DNA of 64,000 bases from Candidatus Babeliales bacterium (GCA_040879965.1 JBBDJI010000011.1:1-64000); one strand, 5' to 3'. Counted from the stretch's first letter, positions 37,546 through 46,184 are shown. Numbers and translations: made by a program. The notes: generated from the letters alone by a model not told the origin.

Positions 37546-37575
37546 ATAAATAAATTCAAATTTACCCCCAATTTT

Positions 37576-37652
<77 letters not shown>

Positions 37653-37653
<1 letters not shown>

Positions 37654-37801
37654 GCTTTCGCTAAAGCTTCAGCTGGCACGGCCAGTTTTTTTAAGGTAAA
37701 TGACAAAGGATAAGAGAAGTTCATTGTTAAAACGGAAGCGTGAAGGCTGTCCGCCGTAGCTTGCCAAGCTGGGAAGCGTGGATAAAGCGAAGGCTGGACT
37801 G
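37653..37801 (+). repeat. Direct repeat copy A flanking the GIY-YIG gene
   Basis: About 149 bp, nearly identical to 38070-38216 with a handful of substitutions and small indels. It contains short hairpins (AGCTTTCGCTAAAGCT; a core TGTCCGCCGTAGC followed by TTGCCAAGCT). It starts on the last base of the tRNA CCA end. Composition is more G+C-rich than the surroundings. Confidence 0.85.
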
Positions 37802-37828
37802 AAATGGCAATTCAGGTAAAATTTTTTT

Positions 37829-38071
37829 ATGTATTATGTTTATATTATTCAATCAATAAACCATCCAGATCAAATTTATGTAGGTTGTACACAAGACCTG
37901 AAAAAGCGTCTTGCTAACCATAATTGTGGCACTACATCTCATACTAATAAATTCAAACCTTGGAAGCTTACGGTGTATATTGCTTTTGATAAAAAAGATA
38001 AAGCGTATAATTTCGAAGCATACTTAAAATCAGGAACTGGTAGGGCATTTAGGGATAAGCGATTGTTATAG
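37829..38071 (+). CDS. Stand-alone GIY-YIG endonuclease (UPF0213/YhbQ-type)
   Basis: 80 residues, a bare GIY-YIG nuclease domain. The motif appears as YVYIIQS, then IYVGCT. Further conserved parts are LKKRLANHN, FKPWKL and the closing EAYLKSGTGRAFRDKRL. It nicks DNA; small members of this kind have no separate DNA-binding domain. The gene lies between two direct repeats, and a decayed relative at 43600 has a similar upstream region, so it looks like part of a small spreading unit. A housekeeping role cannot be excluded. Confidence 0.88.
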   Translation: MYYVYIIQSINHPDQIYVGCTQDLKKRLANHNCGTTSHTNKFKPWKLTVYIAFDKKDKAYNFEAYLKSGTGRAFRDKRLL

Positions 38072-38216
38072 CTTTCGCTAAATGCTTCAGCTGGCACACC
38101 AGTTTTTTTAAGGTAAATGACAAAGGATAAAAGAAGTTCATTATTAAAACGGAAGCGAAAGCTGTCCGCCGTAGCTTGCCAAGCTGGAAAGCATGGATAA
38201 GCAAAGGCTGGACTGA
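38070..38216 (+). repeat. Direct repeat copy B flanking the GIY-YIG gene
   Basis: Second copy of the repeat at 37653-37801. It starts on the last bases of the GIY-YIG stop codon. It differs by having GGCACACCAG (38093-38102), which equals the last 10 bases across the tRNA 3' end (37645-37654); copy A has GGCACGGCCAG there. Confidence 0.85.
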
Positions 38217-38310
38217 CACGGCCAATTTTTATTTCTCGAGATATTTTCTTATCTTTTGCTATTCTTAAAATAATAAAAATTTGTTATTAGTAGGGGTTTT
38301 GAGGAAACAA

Positions 38311-38495
38311 ATGAAAACAGTAAAAGATGCAATCTCAATTAACGAACTTAAAAAAATATCTGAAAAGATGGTTTTATTGTCTTTGACTCAATGATAAACC
38401 TACGCCCGGGTTTTGGTAATAGGACTCGTGGAGTTGATGATCCAAAAATCCAAGAAATCATTAAAAAAATTGTTCATAAATTGGTGATGCAATGA
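38311..38495 (+). pseudogene. Internally deleted DUF5674-family gene
   Basis: ATG 38311 opens with KTVKDAISINELKKISEKM, the normal DUF5674 start. The frame then runs into a stop at 38392-38394. Shifted by one base, the end of the same family follows directly: DGFIVFDSMINLRPGFGNRT, then RGVDDPKIQEIIKKIVHKL, ending at TGA 38493-38495. The central half of the family, which is rich in acidic and His residues, is missing. A deletion with frame change is the simplest cause. The remnant stop overlaps the ATG of the next gene (ATGA), showing the original operon. Confidence 0.75.
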
Positions 38496-38830
38496 AAATT
38501 CATAAAGATCTTACACTTGCCCATTGGTTTACGGTTTCAATATTTGAGCAATTGGCAAATGTCGGTACCGATATTGAAAGAGCCATTCAATGGAAAAAGA
38601 ATGGAAATTTGGATTACAGCATTAAGGCATTTGAACGCGCTTTAGAGCTTTTGGATTTTACGATTGCTGATCCTAAGAATAAAAAAGGAACTTTAAAAGA
38701 AATTTTACGAGTTCGCGAGGCTCTCATAGATCATTTTATCTATGAGAATGAATACCAGACTACTGATGAATATTGGCAACAATATTTTTTCGATTTTAAT
38801 TATGCTGCTGCTATTCAACGTGGAAAATAA
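38492..38830 (+). CDS. Conserved hypothetical protein, formerly coupled to a DUF5674 gene
   Basis: 112 residues, helical and cytosolic. Segments such as FEQLANVGTDIERAIQWK and YSIKAFERALELLDFTIAD look like a small helical bundle with a TPR-like feel. No function known. Its ATG overlaps the end of the decayed DUF5674 gene. If translation depended on coupling, expression may now be reduced. Confidence 0.7.
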   Translation: MKIHKDLTLAHWFTVSIFEQLANVGTDIERAIQWKKNGNLDYSIKAFERALELLDFTIADPKNKKGTLKEILRVREALIDHFIYENEYQTTDEYWQQYFFDFNYAAAIQRGK

Positions 38831-39301
38831 AAAACTTTTAAATATGATATTATATATTATTGGCCTCAATTTCAAAAAAAATACGTAATAATATTGCTAT
38901 GAATAACTACACTTTGTCACCAAAAACAAGTAATTTAAGAGTTTGGCTTCAAAAAAAGCCCTAGAAACGATAAATAAATCTAGGCCAATTGAAGAATCTT
39001 CTTTACCCATTGCTCACAACGTTCATGGCACCGCCTTCTGGTTGACGCTCAACAAGCAGTGGTGCCAAAAAACCTCGAGGGGCTGGAAAGAATAAGGGAT
39101 TGTGTGGCGAAGATGAGGGTGGGTAAAGAAAAATTAATTCTATTATATATTTATAGCTTGTTTTTATAGTTAAGTTCTCATATTCTTATTGATCAATTAG
39201 ATACATTTAGCTACCTTAGTTTATAGAGAGGTTATTTTTCATTAGCATTTCTAAATGGGATTTTATGTTTTATTCATTCATTTCTTTTTGGAACTAATTG
39301 T
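38831..39301. other. Intergenic stretch with a G+C-richer foreign-looking segment
   Basis: No intact gene. A short ATG frame at 38899 gives about 21 codons only. The part from about 38995 to 39130 is visibly richer in G+C than its surroundings and contains broken protein-like readings on both strands (for example FFPAPRGFLAPLLVERQPEG on the minus strand). It may be a scar of an older insertion. The last 170 bp are AT-rich and should hold the promoter of the helicase gene. Confidence 0.4.
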
Positions 39302-42300
39302 ATGAAGCCTAAACATCAAAAAGCTGCTTATTTTGCAGCAAAAGGCTTATTTTCTAATTTGCTTAATTTTTATGAATTAGAAAATAAAATATCTAGTTTA
39401 CCCGAAACTGAACGTGGTGATGCTTTTGAAGTTTTTGCGGAAGCTTACTTTAGGACTCAAGATCTTCATCAAGCTGCAGAAGTATGGCCAGAAAAACAAT
39501 TACCAGAAAGTTTGCGAAAAAAGCTAGGCATACCAAACGATGCGGGTATTGATGGTGTTTTGAAAACTAATACTGATATATATATTTCTTACCAGGTTAA
39601 ATTTAGGTCAAATAGAAATTCATTATCTTGGGATAATGATGGTCTTGGAAAATTTCTTGGTCAGAGTGATAGAGTAAGTCAAAGAATTCTTTTTACTAAC
39701 TCAAACGACTTATCTACAGTAATGGATTCTCGTATTAACTTTAAACCTGTTAAAGGAAATGACTTAGATCGTCTTAATCATGAAGATTTTCAAACCATTG
39801 AAAATTGGCTTAAAACTGGTCTTGTTCAAAAGCATAAAAATAAACCCTATCCTCACCAAGTTGACGCAATTAATAACATTTTGAATGAACTTTCTATTAA
39901 TGATCGGGCTACAGCAATTATGGCCTGTGGTACGGGCAAAACATTATTAGGACTTTGGGTTGCAGAAAAACAAAATGTTCAAACCGTATTGATTTTATTA
40001 CCCTCTTTAGCTCTTGTTCGTCAGACATTGCATAGTTGGGCTAAAGAAAATAATTGGGATACTTTTAACTTTCTTTGTGTTTGTTCGGATAATACAGTAA
40101 TAAAAGGAGATGATGAAACTATCTTGTATCAAAATGATCTGGATTTTTCTGTTACAATTCAAAAAAAAGTAGTTGAAGATTTTCTCAAAAATAAGAATAT
40201 TTCAAGAAAAGTAATTTTTTCTACTTATCAATCATGTCAAATTGTGGCACAAGTAATCCCAAAAGATTTTTCTTTTGATTTAGCAATATTTGATGAAGCC
40301 CATAAAACAGCTTCACGTAAAGATGCAAATTATGCATTTGCCTTACAAAATGAAAATTTACCTATTAAAAAGAGATTGTTTCTTACTGCAACACCCCGTC
40401 ATTATAAAGTGAATACAAAAGATAAAGAGGGCAATCAACGGCTTGTTTATTCAATGGATGATCAAAAGTCATATGGTAGGGTGGCGCATCAACTTTCATT
40501 TAGAGGAGCAGTACAAAAAGATCTTATCTGTGATTATAAGGTAATTATATCAATTGTAACATCAGATATGGTTAATAGAGCTGTCTTTAGAAAAGGTGAA
40601 GTTGTTTTTGGTGGGGATATTATAAAAGCAGAAAGAATTGCAAATATACTGGCCTTAAAAAATGCAATAGAACAATATAACGTTAAAAGAATTTTTTCTT
40701 TTCATAATTCAGTGGCTTCGGCTAAATCATTTACTGCATCTACTAATGAGGGGGTAGGTGTTCATCTTAAAGACTTTAATACCTTACATGTGAATGGTGC
40801 TATGCCTACCACTAAACGTGAGAGCTTCTTAAAGGAATTTGAAGAATCTAAAAAAGCAATTATTTCCAATGCTCGCTGTTTGACTGAAGGGGTTAATGTT
40901 CCAGCAGTTGATATGGTTGCGTTTGTAGCTCCAAAAAAAAGTCGCGTTGATATTGTCCAAGCAGTTGGTCGAGCTATGCGGAAACATGAAGAGAGTGGAA
41001 AAAAGCTGGGATATATTTTGTTGCCAATTTTTTTACAAATCTCTGAAAATGAAACAATAGAGCAAGCTTTAGCTAAAACAAAATTTGATACAGCATGGGA
41101 TGTATTACAAGCTTTACAAGAACAAGATGAAAGTCTCGTAGAAATTATAGCACAAATGCGCGAAGAGCGAGGAAAAGCTCTAGGCATGAATGATAATAAA
41201 TTAAGAGAGAAGATTGAGATATTGGGCCCTGAACTTTGTATTAATGAATTACGAAAATCAATAACAACTAAAATTGTTAATTCCTTAGGTTCTAATTGGG
41301 ATGAACGATTTGGAGAGTTAGAAAAATTTAAAGAAGAGCATGGGCATTGTAATGTGCCTTATAATTATCAGGAAAGTAAAAAGTTGGGAGTTTGGGTAAG
41401 TATTCAGCGAGAGGCCTATAGAAAGAAAATTTTGACTTTAGATCGATACGAAAAACTTACTAATTTAGGTATTAATTGGCGCCTGAAAGCTTCATGGGAA
41501 GAAAGATTTTCTGAATTTGTTGATTTTAAAAAAGAAAATGGATGCAGCAGCGTTCCTTATAATGATAAAAATAAAAATCTTATGAGTTGGGTAGCAAACC
41601 AACGAATAAAACATAAAAAAAGAACACTTTCATCAGAAAGATTTGAAGCTTTAAATAATATAGGGTTTGAGTGGAATGGTCAACCGTCATGGGATGCAAG
41701 ATTCACAGATCTTGTAAAATTTAAAGAAGAACATGGTCATTGCAACGTTCCTTATTCTTTGCCTATTGGTATATGGGCAGGTAGTCAAAGAAGGTTATAC
41801 AAACAAGGATTATTAACTTCTGATAAATGTAAAAAATTAAATGATATAGGTTTTGAGTGGGATCCTATTAATGCAGAGTGGGAAAATAAATTTATAGAGC
41901 TAGTTGCTTTTAAAAAAGAAAATGGTCATTGTAATGCTTCTAGAGAATGTCCTCAAACTAAAAAGCTTGGGACTTGGATAGGAGTGCAAAGAAAAATACA
42001 TAAAAAGGGGTTACTAGCACAAGAGAGATATAAAAGGCTAAATGCTTTAGGCTTTGTTTGGGATATAAAAAATACTATATGGAATGAAAGATTTGCTGAG
42101 CTAAACGATTTTAAAAAACAATATGGTCGTTGCATGGTACCTTATCCATATCCAGCAAATAGAAAGCTTGGAACCTGGGTGACAGAGCAAAGAAAAAGTC
42201 ATAAAGAGGGTTTACTAGCACAAGAGAGATATAAAAAGCTAAATGATTTAGGCTTTGTTTGGGATCGTAATAATTCATCATGGGAGCAGATGTTTGCTGA

Positions 42301-42688
42301 GCTACTTTCCTTTAAAGATAAGAATGGGCATTGCAATGTTTCTGCTCGTTATAACGTTAGTAAAAAACTTATGACTTGGGTTTCCCAGCAGCGCCATTTG
42401 TATAAAATGGGAGGTAATCAATTATTTTTGAAGCGGATTGATAAACTTAATGCGATAGGATTTATTTGGGATGCCAATGTCATAGAAGGATTGTGGAAAG
42501 AGAAATTTGCAGAACTTGTAGATTTTAAGAAAAAAAATGGACATTGCAGGGTGCCAAAAAATTACGGAGAAAATCCAGCTTTAAGTAGATGGGTACAAAC
42601 ACAACGATATTTATATAATACCAAAAATAAACGATTGACTGCTGAACGTCTTGAGTTGCTCAATAAGATTGGCTTTTTTGTAAATTAG
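39302..42688 (+). CDS. Nuclease-helicase with seven helicase-associated repeats
   Basis: 1128 residues. Residues about 30-150 read as a PD-(D/E)xK nuclease: Glu in GDAFEVFAEAYF, DAGIDGVL, then YQVKFR (QxK). Residues about 185-600 form a superfamily 2 helicase: MACGTGKTLLGLW (Walker A), LAIFDEAHKTA (DEAH), LFLTATPRHY, and motif VI QAVGRAMRKH. From about 664 to the end there are seven helicase-associated (PF03457-type) repeats of about 66 residues, each with W-x-x-x-F, FK-x-x-x-GH and W-V-x-x-QR. The plan resembles type III restriction or Mrr-helicase proteins, so a defence role is plausible. No methyltransferase is adjacent. Confidence 0.85.
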   Translation: MKPKHQKAAYFAAKGLFSNLLNFYELENKISSLPETERGDAFEVFAEAYFRTQDLHQAAEVWPEKQLPESLRKKLGIPNDAGIDGVLKTNTDIYISYQVKFRSNRNSLSWDNDGLGKFLGQSDRVSQRILFTNSNDLSTVMDSRINFKPVKGNDLDRLNHEDFQTIENWLKTGLVQKHKNKPYPHQVDAINNILNELSINDRATAIMACGTGKTLLGLWVAEKQNVQTVLILLPSLALVRQTLHSWAKENNWDTFNFLCVCSDNTVIKGDDETILYQNDLDFSVTIQKKVVEDFLKNKNISRKVIFSTYQSCQIVAQVIPKDFSFDLAIFDEAHKTASRKDANYAFALQNENLPIKKRLFLTATPRHYKVNTKDKEGNQRLVYSMDDQKSYGRVAHQLSFRGAVQKDLICDYKVIISIVTSDMVNRAVFRKGEVVFGGDIIKAERIANILALKNAIEQYNVKRIFSFHNSVASAKSFTASTNEGVGVHLKDFNTLHVNGAMPTTKRESFLKEFEESKKAIISNARCLTEGVNVPAVDMVAFVAPKKSRVDIVQAVGRAMRKHEESGKKLGYILLPIFLQISENETIEQALAKTKFDTAWDVLQALQEQDESLVEIIAQMREERGKALGMNDNKLREKIEILGPELCINELRKSITTKIVNSLGSNWDERFGELEKFKEEHGHCNVPYNYQESKKLGVWVSIQREAYRKKILTLDRYEKLTNLGINWRLKASWEERFSEFVDFKKENGCSSVPYNDKNKNLMSWVANQRIKHKKRTLSSERFEALNNIGFEWNGQPSWDARFTDLVKFKEEHGHCNVPYSLPIGIWAGSQRRLYKQGLLTSDKCKKLNDIGFEWDPINAEWENKFIELVAFKKENGHCNASRECPQTKKLGTWIGVQRKIHKKGLLAQERYKRLNALGFVWDIKNTIWNERFAELNDFKKQYGRCMVPYPYPANRKLGTWVTEQRKSHKEGLLAQERYKKLNDLGFVWDRNNSSWEQMFAELLSFKDKNGHCNVSARYNVSKKLMTWVSQQRHLYKMGGNQLFLKRIDKLNAIGFIWDANVIEGLWKEKFAELVDFKKKNGHCRVPKNYGENPALSRWVQTQRYLYNTKNKRLTAERLELLNKIGFFVN
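42011..42265 (+). repeat. Near-identical DNA repeat inside the helicase gene
   Basis: The 54 bp at 42011-42064 and 42212-42265 differ at only two positions. They lie 201 bp (67 codons) apart, exactly one protein repeat unit, within repeats 4 and 5. This indicates a recent intragenic duplication or gene conversion. Confidence 0.8.
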
Positions 42689-42847
42689 GAAGCTAAGATT
42701 ATATCCAAATCTATTTTTTGTAACAAAACATTTAGATCGATAACCTTTAGGAAACAATGAGGAAAAAAACTTGATTTATGGCAGATTGAGAAATAAAAAA
42801 ATATTGAATTTGAATTGTAAAACAATTTAAAAAAAGTTGAAACACAA

Positions 42848-43297
42848 ATGATAAAATGCTTAGAAACATCTTTAAATACGATAGCTAATATATCGACCAT
42901 AATTGGATTTATTTATGGTTTTTTTTGGCTAAGGAACTTTAAAAAACAAAAAAAATTAGAAAATAAATCTTCGGATGCTAGACGAGCACTTGATGAGCTT
43001 GTTTTTGTGAATCAAGTGCTTGCTGATTTATATACAGGTATTGATAGACAAAGACATGAAGTTTTAAAAGAAACTTTGCCTATTTATTTAAAAAAACTTC
43101 AATATACTTTGTCTTTATTAAGTGGTTATTCAGGAATTCAAGATGGTTTAGATCTTATAACAAAAATAATTTCAATCCTATCCAAAAATAAATCTAATCC
43201 TCAAGTTGCTAGCGATGAAATTCAAAGTATCCAAGCAAAAAATAAGTTTGATACCTTAGAGAAATCGTTACTTAAGATATATGAATTAAATATTTAA
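42848..43297 (+). CDS. Small single-span membrane protein next to the nuclease-helicase
   Basis: 149 residues. One membrane segment near the N-terminus (ISTIIGFIYGFFWLRNF), then basic residues and a long helical cytosolic part (SDARRALDELVFVNQVLADL; LQYTLSLLSGYSGIQDGL). No family recognised. It follows the helicase gene by 159 bp on the same strand and could act with it as a membrane component; that is inference from position. Confidence 0.6.
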   Translation: MIKCLETSLNTIANISTIIGFIYGFFWLRNFKKQKKLENKSSDARRALDELVFVNQVLADLYTGIDRQRHEVLKETLPIYLKKLQYTLSLLSGYSGIQDGLDLITKIISILSKNKSNPQVASDEIQSIQAKNKFDTLEKSLLKIYELNI

Positions 43298-43408
43298 GTA
43301 CATACTATCTAAATTTTTACTATCCTTAATTTCTAATTCAAACTTCCTAAACACTGTCTGAATCTGATGTAATGGAATTTCTATCATTATTTCTTTCTTC
43401 CTGAACAT
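43286..43408 (-). CDS. Short ORF or gene remnant
   Basis: About 40 codons (MFRKKEIMIEIPLHQIQTVF and onward to a stop at 43286-43288). The frame continues open upstream to about 43490 into repeat-like sequence. It reads like the C-terminal piece of a real protein but has no recognisable family. It overlaps the end of the membrane-protein gene by 12 bp. Confidence 0.25.
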   Translation of the reverse strand: MFRKKEIMIEIPLHQIQTVFRKFELEIKDSKNLDSMYLNI

Positions 43409-43479
43409 GTTTACGATCTGACACCAGTCTTCGTTAACCTGTTCTTCGAAATTCGAAGAACGGTAGAAAGCTTCGTATG

Positions 43480-43599
43480 GCAGGCCAGCTTTTTAACGGA
43501 ATGGATCATAAATTGACAAAAACTTCGATAGAAAGATAGCGAAATATGCCCTTCGAAGCTCATAGAACGTAGTAGGGCCATTTTATAAAAGACAATATA
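43480..43599 (+). repeat. Degenerate upstream repeat of the second GIY-YIG unit
   Basis: This stretch resembles the direct repeats at 37653 and 38070 in order of elements (GGCCAG, a T run then AA, a TTGAC-like stretch, a GAAGC-rich part) and leads straight into ATGTATTATGTT, as the intact GIY-YIG unit does. The match is loose and was judged by eye. Confidence 0.35.
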
Positions 43600-43939
43600 A
43601 TGTATTATGTTAGATTTTCTCCGATCGTTAAAAAATTCATCTAAAACTTATATTGGTTATACAGCTTATTTGGAACAGAGACTTGAAACATATAATTCAG
43701 GTGGATCCATTCATATTAAATACAATAGGCCTTGAAAATTAGTTATCTATATTGTTTTCGATTCTGAAGAAAAGGCTATAGAGTTCGAAAAATATATAAA
43801 AGCAGGCTCTGGTCATGTTTTCGCTAAAAAAGAGGTTTTTGTGATTATGAAAGTATATTTGCCTGTCCTCCGTAGCCTTGTGCAAAGGAGGAAGCAATAC
43901 TTAAAATCAGGTTCGGGTAGGGTATTTACAGATAAGTGA
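43600..43939 (+). pseudogene. Decayed GIY-YIG endonuclease gene with a second fused tail
   Basis: It opens MYYV, then needs a one-base shift to continue LKNSSKTYIGYTAYLEQRL, then YNSGGSIHIKYNRP. A TGA (43733-43735) sits where the intact relative has the Trp of FKPWKL. It goes on as KLVIYIVFDSEEKAIEFEKY and AGSGHVFAKK. After a hairpin-bearing linker, a second copy of the family's last segment follows in frame (QYLKSGSGRVFTDK, stop 43937-43939). One frameshift and one nonsense mutation make it a pseudogene. The tail indicates that two units once lay side by side. Confidence 0.75.
43867..43891 (+). repeat. Hairpin in the GIY-YIG remnant
   Basis: CCTCC (43867-43871) pairs with GGAGG (43887-43891), with CTT/AAG-type inner pairing. 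The surrounding TGTCCTCCGTAGC matches the TGTCCGCCGTAGC core of the direct repeats at 37653 and 38070. Confidence 0.5.
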
Positions 43940-43942
43940 TTA

Positions 43943-44866
43943 TTATAAACTTATTTCATTTTTTTTATTAACCAAATATTTTGCAATACAAAGTCGCTTT
44001 GCTTTTTCTGCTGCAGTTAATGGTTTCTCATGATTATCTATGTATTTTATTGAATGATCACAATTTTCGATATGGTTAATTAATGCGTTGTTCAAAATAA
44101 CTGATGTTACTAAATCTTCAATTCCGCAAATTGCAATTTTGCTTCCATCGAGCATAAATAAACTCCCTTTTATAGAGTCCCATTGAGGTGAGCGACCTCT
44201 TAAAGTTTTATATTCAATATTCGTAAGAGTAATTGCATTTTGTTGAAGGTCAATTTTTTTATTTTGTTCAATATTTTTTAACTTTAATATGGTAACAAAA
44301 TAGTTCTGGTTTTTTGTCCAGGTAATGGCTAAATCGCCAAGTACAGAAATACATGCAGAAGTTATTTTTGGGCCGTCGTTATCTTTTATAGTTGCTGAAA
44401 ACAGGTTGTTTTTTGGCGTATGAATAAAAAGCTTCGTTGAAGGTACAGTAGAATCAGCATACCAAAGACCTTTTAATAAAGATGGCTGGGCATCGCTTAT
44501 AATATTGCCTACGGTTTTTATGATAGGGCAGCCATTTTCTAAAACATAAAAATAGATTGGTGTTTTTTCACCATTATAACCATATAGATTTCGTTCAGTT
44601 ATTGATGTGGTATTTTTTTGCATGGCATCTATATTTTCCCAATTTAGAATCTCATTTTCAAAATCTTTTGAGTTATCAATGTTTGACCAAGCAAAACTTA
44701 TAATAAGATTTTGTATTTCTGGTGGTAATTTTAAAAAATAATCAAACTTTTGTTCTGTTGGTAGATCATTATTTTCAGATGTACCCAATGAGCTTACTGA
44801 GCTTCCTGGAAAAGTTTTTTGTGTTAGTAGCATCAGAAAGATGAAAACAATAATATTTTTTTTCAT
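43943..44866 (-). CDS. Secreted F-box-like protein
   Basis: 307 residues. Signal peptide MKKNIIVFIFLMLLTQKTFPG. Near residue 45 the segment FLKLPPEIQNLIISFAW has the Leu-Pro-x-Glu-(I/L) start of F-box motifs, which dock on Skp1 in eukaryotic ubiquitin ligases. The remainder has WD40-like strands (ACISVLGDLAITWTKNQNYF; GSLFMLDGSKIAICGI). With the Skp1-like protein at 16902 it suggests ubiquitin-pathway mimicry. The F-box call rests on one short motif. It starts downstream of the GIY-YIG remnant on the opposite strand. Confidence 0.55.
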   Translation of the reverse strand: MKKNIIVFIFLMLLTQKTFPGSSVSSLGTSENNDLPTEQKFDYFLKLPPEIQNLIISFAWSNIDNSKDFENEILNWENIDAMQKNTTSITERNLYGYNGEKTPIYFYVLENGCPIIKTVGNIISDAQPSLLKGLWYADSTVPSTKLFIHTPKNNLFSATIKDNDGPKITSACISVLGDLAITWTKNQNYFVTILKLKNIEQNKKIDLQQNAITLTNIEYKTLRGRSPQWDSIKGSLFMLDGSKIAICGIEDLVTSVILNNALINHIENCDHSIKYIDNHEKPLTAAEKAKRLCIAKYLVNKKNEISL

Positions 44867-45019
44867 GAGTTTTTTTCTTTTAAGGATTATATGTTTTAAT
44901 TAATTGAAATTTTGTAAATTAAATATGACTGTTAAATAAAGTATTGTATTAAGTATACTACAATTTATCAAAAAAAGTAGGAGAAGAAAATAAAGTTTTT
45001 GACTCACCTAATTGTTTTT

Positions 45020-45463
45020 TTATTGAGCGAATTCTTTTAATTTTTTTTTCATTAGATCAATTTCAATTTTTTGTGTAGTGATAATAGCATCAGCTAATTT
45101 TTTAATTTCAGGATCTTGCAACGAAGCTTTTTCGCACATTAATATTGCAGCGGCATGATGTGGAATCATTGATTTTAAAAATTCTTTATCTGATATTGCT
45201 ATTTGTTGCCTAATAAAGATTAGTAACAGAATAAATATAATTAAGCTCGATACTGAGATAAAAAAATTAATTCTTTTAATTTTGTACATTGATCTCATTA
45301 AAACCAACTCAACTAATACCATTGGAATAGTCATTACCCCTGCCATATAGAGTTGATTTAAATTCATATAAACATTGGCAAATTTATCAACCATTACGTA
45401 CATGAGTACATACATAGATATAAAAGATAAGATTGTCATAAAAAACAAATTAGTATATCTCAT
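45020..45463 (-). CDS. DUF305-family membrane protein
   Basis: 147 residues. Three or four hydrophobic segments come first, then the DUF305 signature DKEFLKSMIPHHAAAILMCE, a helical ferritin-like domain with His and Met residues that could bind metal such as copper, and a closing helix (ITTQKIEIDLMKKKL). It is transcribed divergently from sodC over a 172-bp spacer. Both being possible metal- or oxidative-stress proteins makes shared regulation likely by inference. Confidence 0.85.
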   Translation of the reverse strand: MRYTNLFFMTILSFISMYVLMYVMVDKFANVYMNLNQLYMAGVMTIPMVLVELVLMRSMYKIKRINFFISVSSLIIFILLLIFIRQQIAISDKEFLKSMIPHHAAAILMCEKASLQDPEIKKLADAIITTQKIEIDLMKKKLKEFAQ

Positions 45464-45635
45464 AAGCTTATTTTTCTCACCATTATGAAATTATTATAAT
45501 TATAGCTATAAATTTATCTAATTAGATCGAGAATTTACAAGATATTATATTTTTTTTAAGATCTATTAAAATATAAGGTCTATGATAATATGTGATTGAA
45601 AAAGAAATTATTCAAAAAAATGAGAGAGGGAATTT

Positions 45636-46184
45636 ATGAAATATTTTACCAATTTGATTGTTTTATTAATCGCAATAGCAGCGTCTTTATTTATTGGCAG
45701 TTCATATTATTATTATTCACCACTTTTTAAATCAGTAACTGAAGCAACAGCAGTAGTGTATCCAACTAAAGGAAACAAAGTATCCGGCGTGGTTAATTTT
45801 GCACAACAAAAAGATGGTATTCGTATTACTGCGCAATTATCAGGATTAACGCCGGGTAATCATGGTTTTCATATTCATGAATTTGGTGATTGTGCTTGTG
45901 ATGATGCAGTTTGCGCAGGTGATCATTTTAATCCCACTAATCAACCGCATGGAGGACCGAATTCTGAGCAGAGGCATATCGGTGATTTTGGCAATATTTA
46001 TGCCGATGAGAATGGTAATGCTCATTATGATCGAGTTGATGCAGGAGCTACGTTAAATGGACCGCATTCAATAGTTGGCCGTGCGGTGATAGTCCATGTA
46101 CAAGAAGATGACCTCAAATCACAACCGACTGGCAATGCTGGTGCACGTATTGGCTGTGGAGTTGTTGGCGTTAAGAAAAATTAG
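45636..46184 (+). CDS. sodC: Cu,Zn superoxide dismutase
   Basis: 182 residues with an N-terminal membrane/signal segment (LIVLLIAIAASLFIGSSYYY), so it acts outside the cytosol, turning superoxide into peroxide and oxygen. All metal ligands are visible: H79 and H81 in GFHIHEFGD, H97 in GDHFNP, H105 in PHGG, H114 and D117 in RHIGDFGN, and H154 in AVIVHV. Cysteines near 86-93 and C174 can form the usual disulfide. Ribosome site GAGAGGG precedes the ATG. Likely protects against a host oxidative burst. Confidence 0.95.
   Translation: MKYFTNLIVLLIAIAASLFIGSSYYYYSPLFKSVTEATAVVYPTKGNKVSGVVNFAQQKDGIRITAQLSGLTPGNHGFHIHEFGDCACDDAVCAGDHFNPTNQPHGGPNSEQRHIGDFGNIYADENGNAHYDRVDAGATLNGPHSIVGRAVIVHVQEDDLKSQPTGNAGARIGCGVVGVKKN

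Noticed and set aside
41290-42685. Tandem DNA repeat expansion as a non-coding satellite.
   Set aside because: The periodicity is that of the seven HA protein repeats in an intact frame; only one 54-bp segment is nearly identical at DNA level.
43700-43760. In-frame TGA in the GIY-YIG remnant could mean TGA is read as Trp.
   Set aside because: TGA ends many intact genes here (leuS, atpA, the second glycosyltransferase) and TGG codes Trp throughout, so the code is standard and the TGA is a nonsense mutation.
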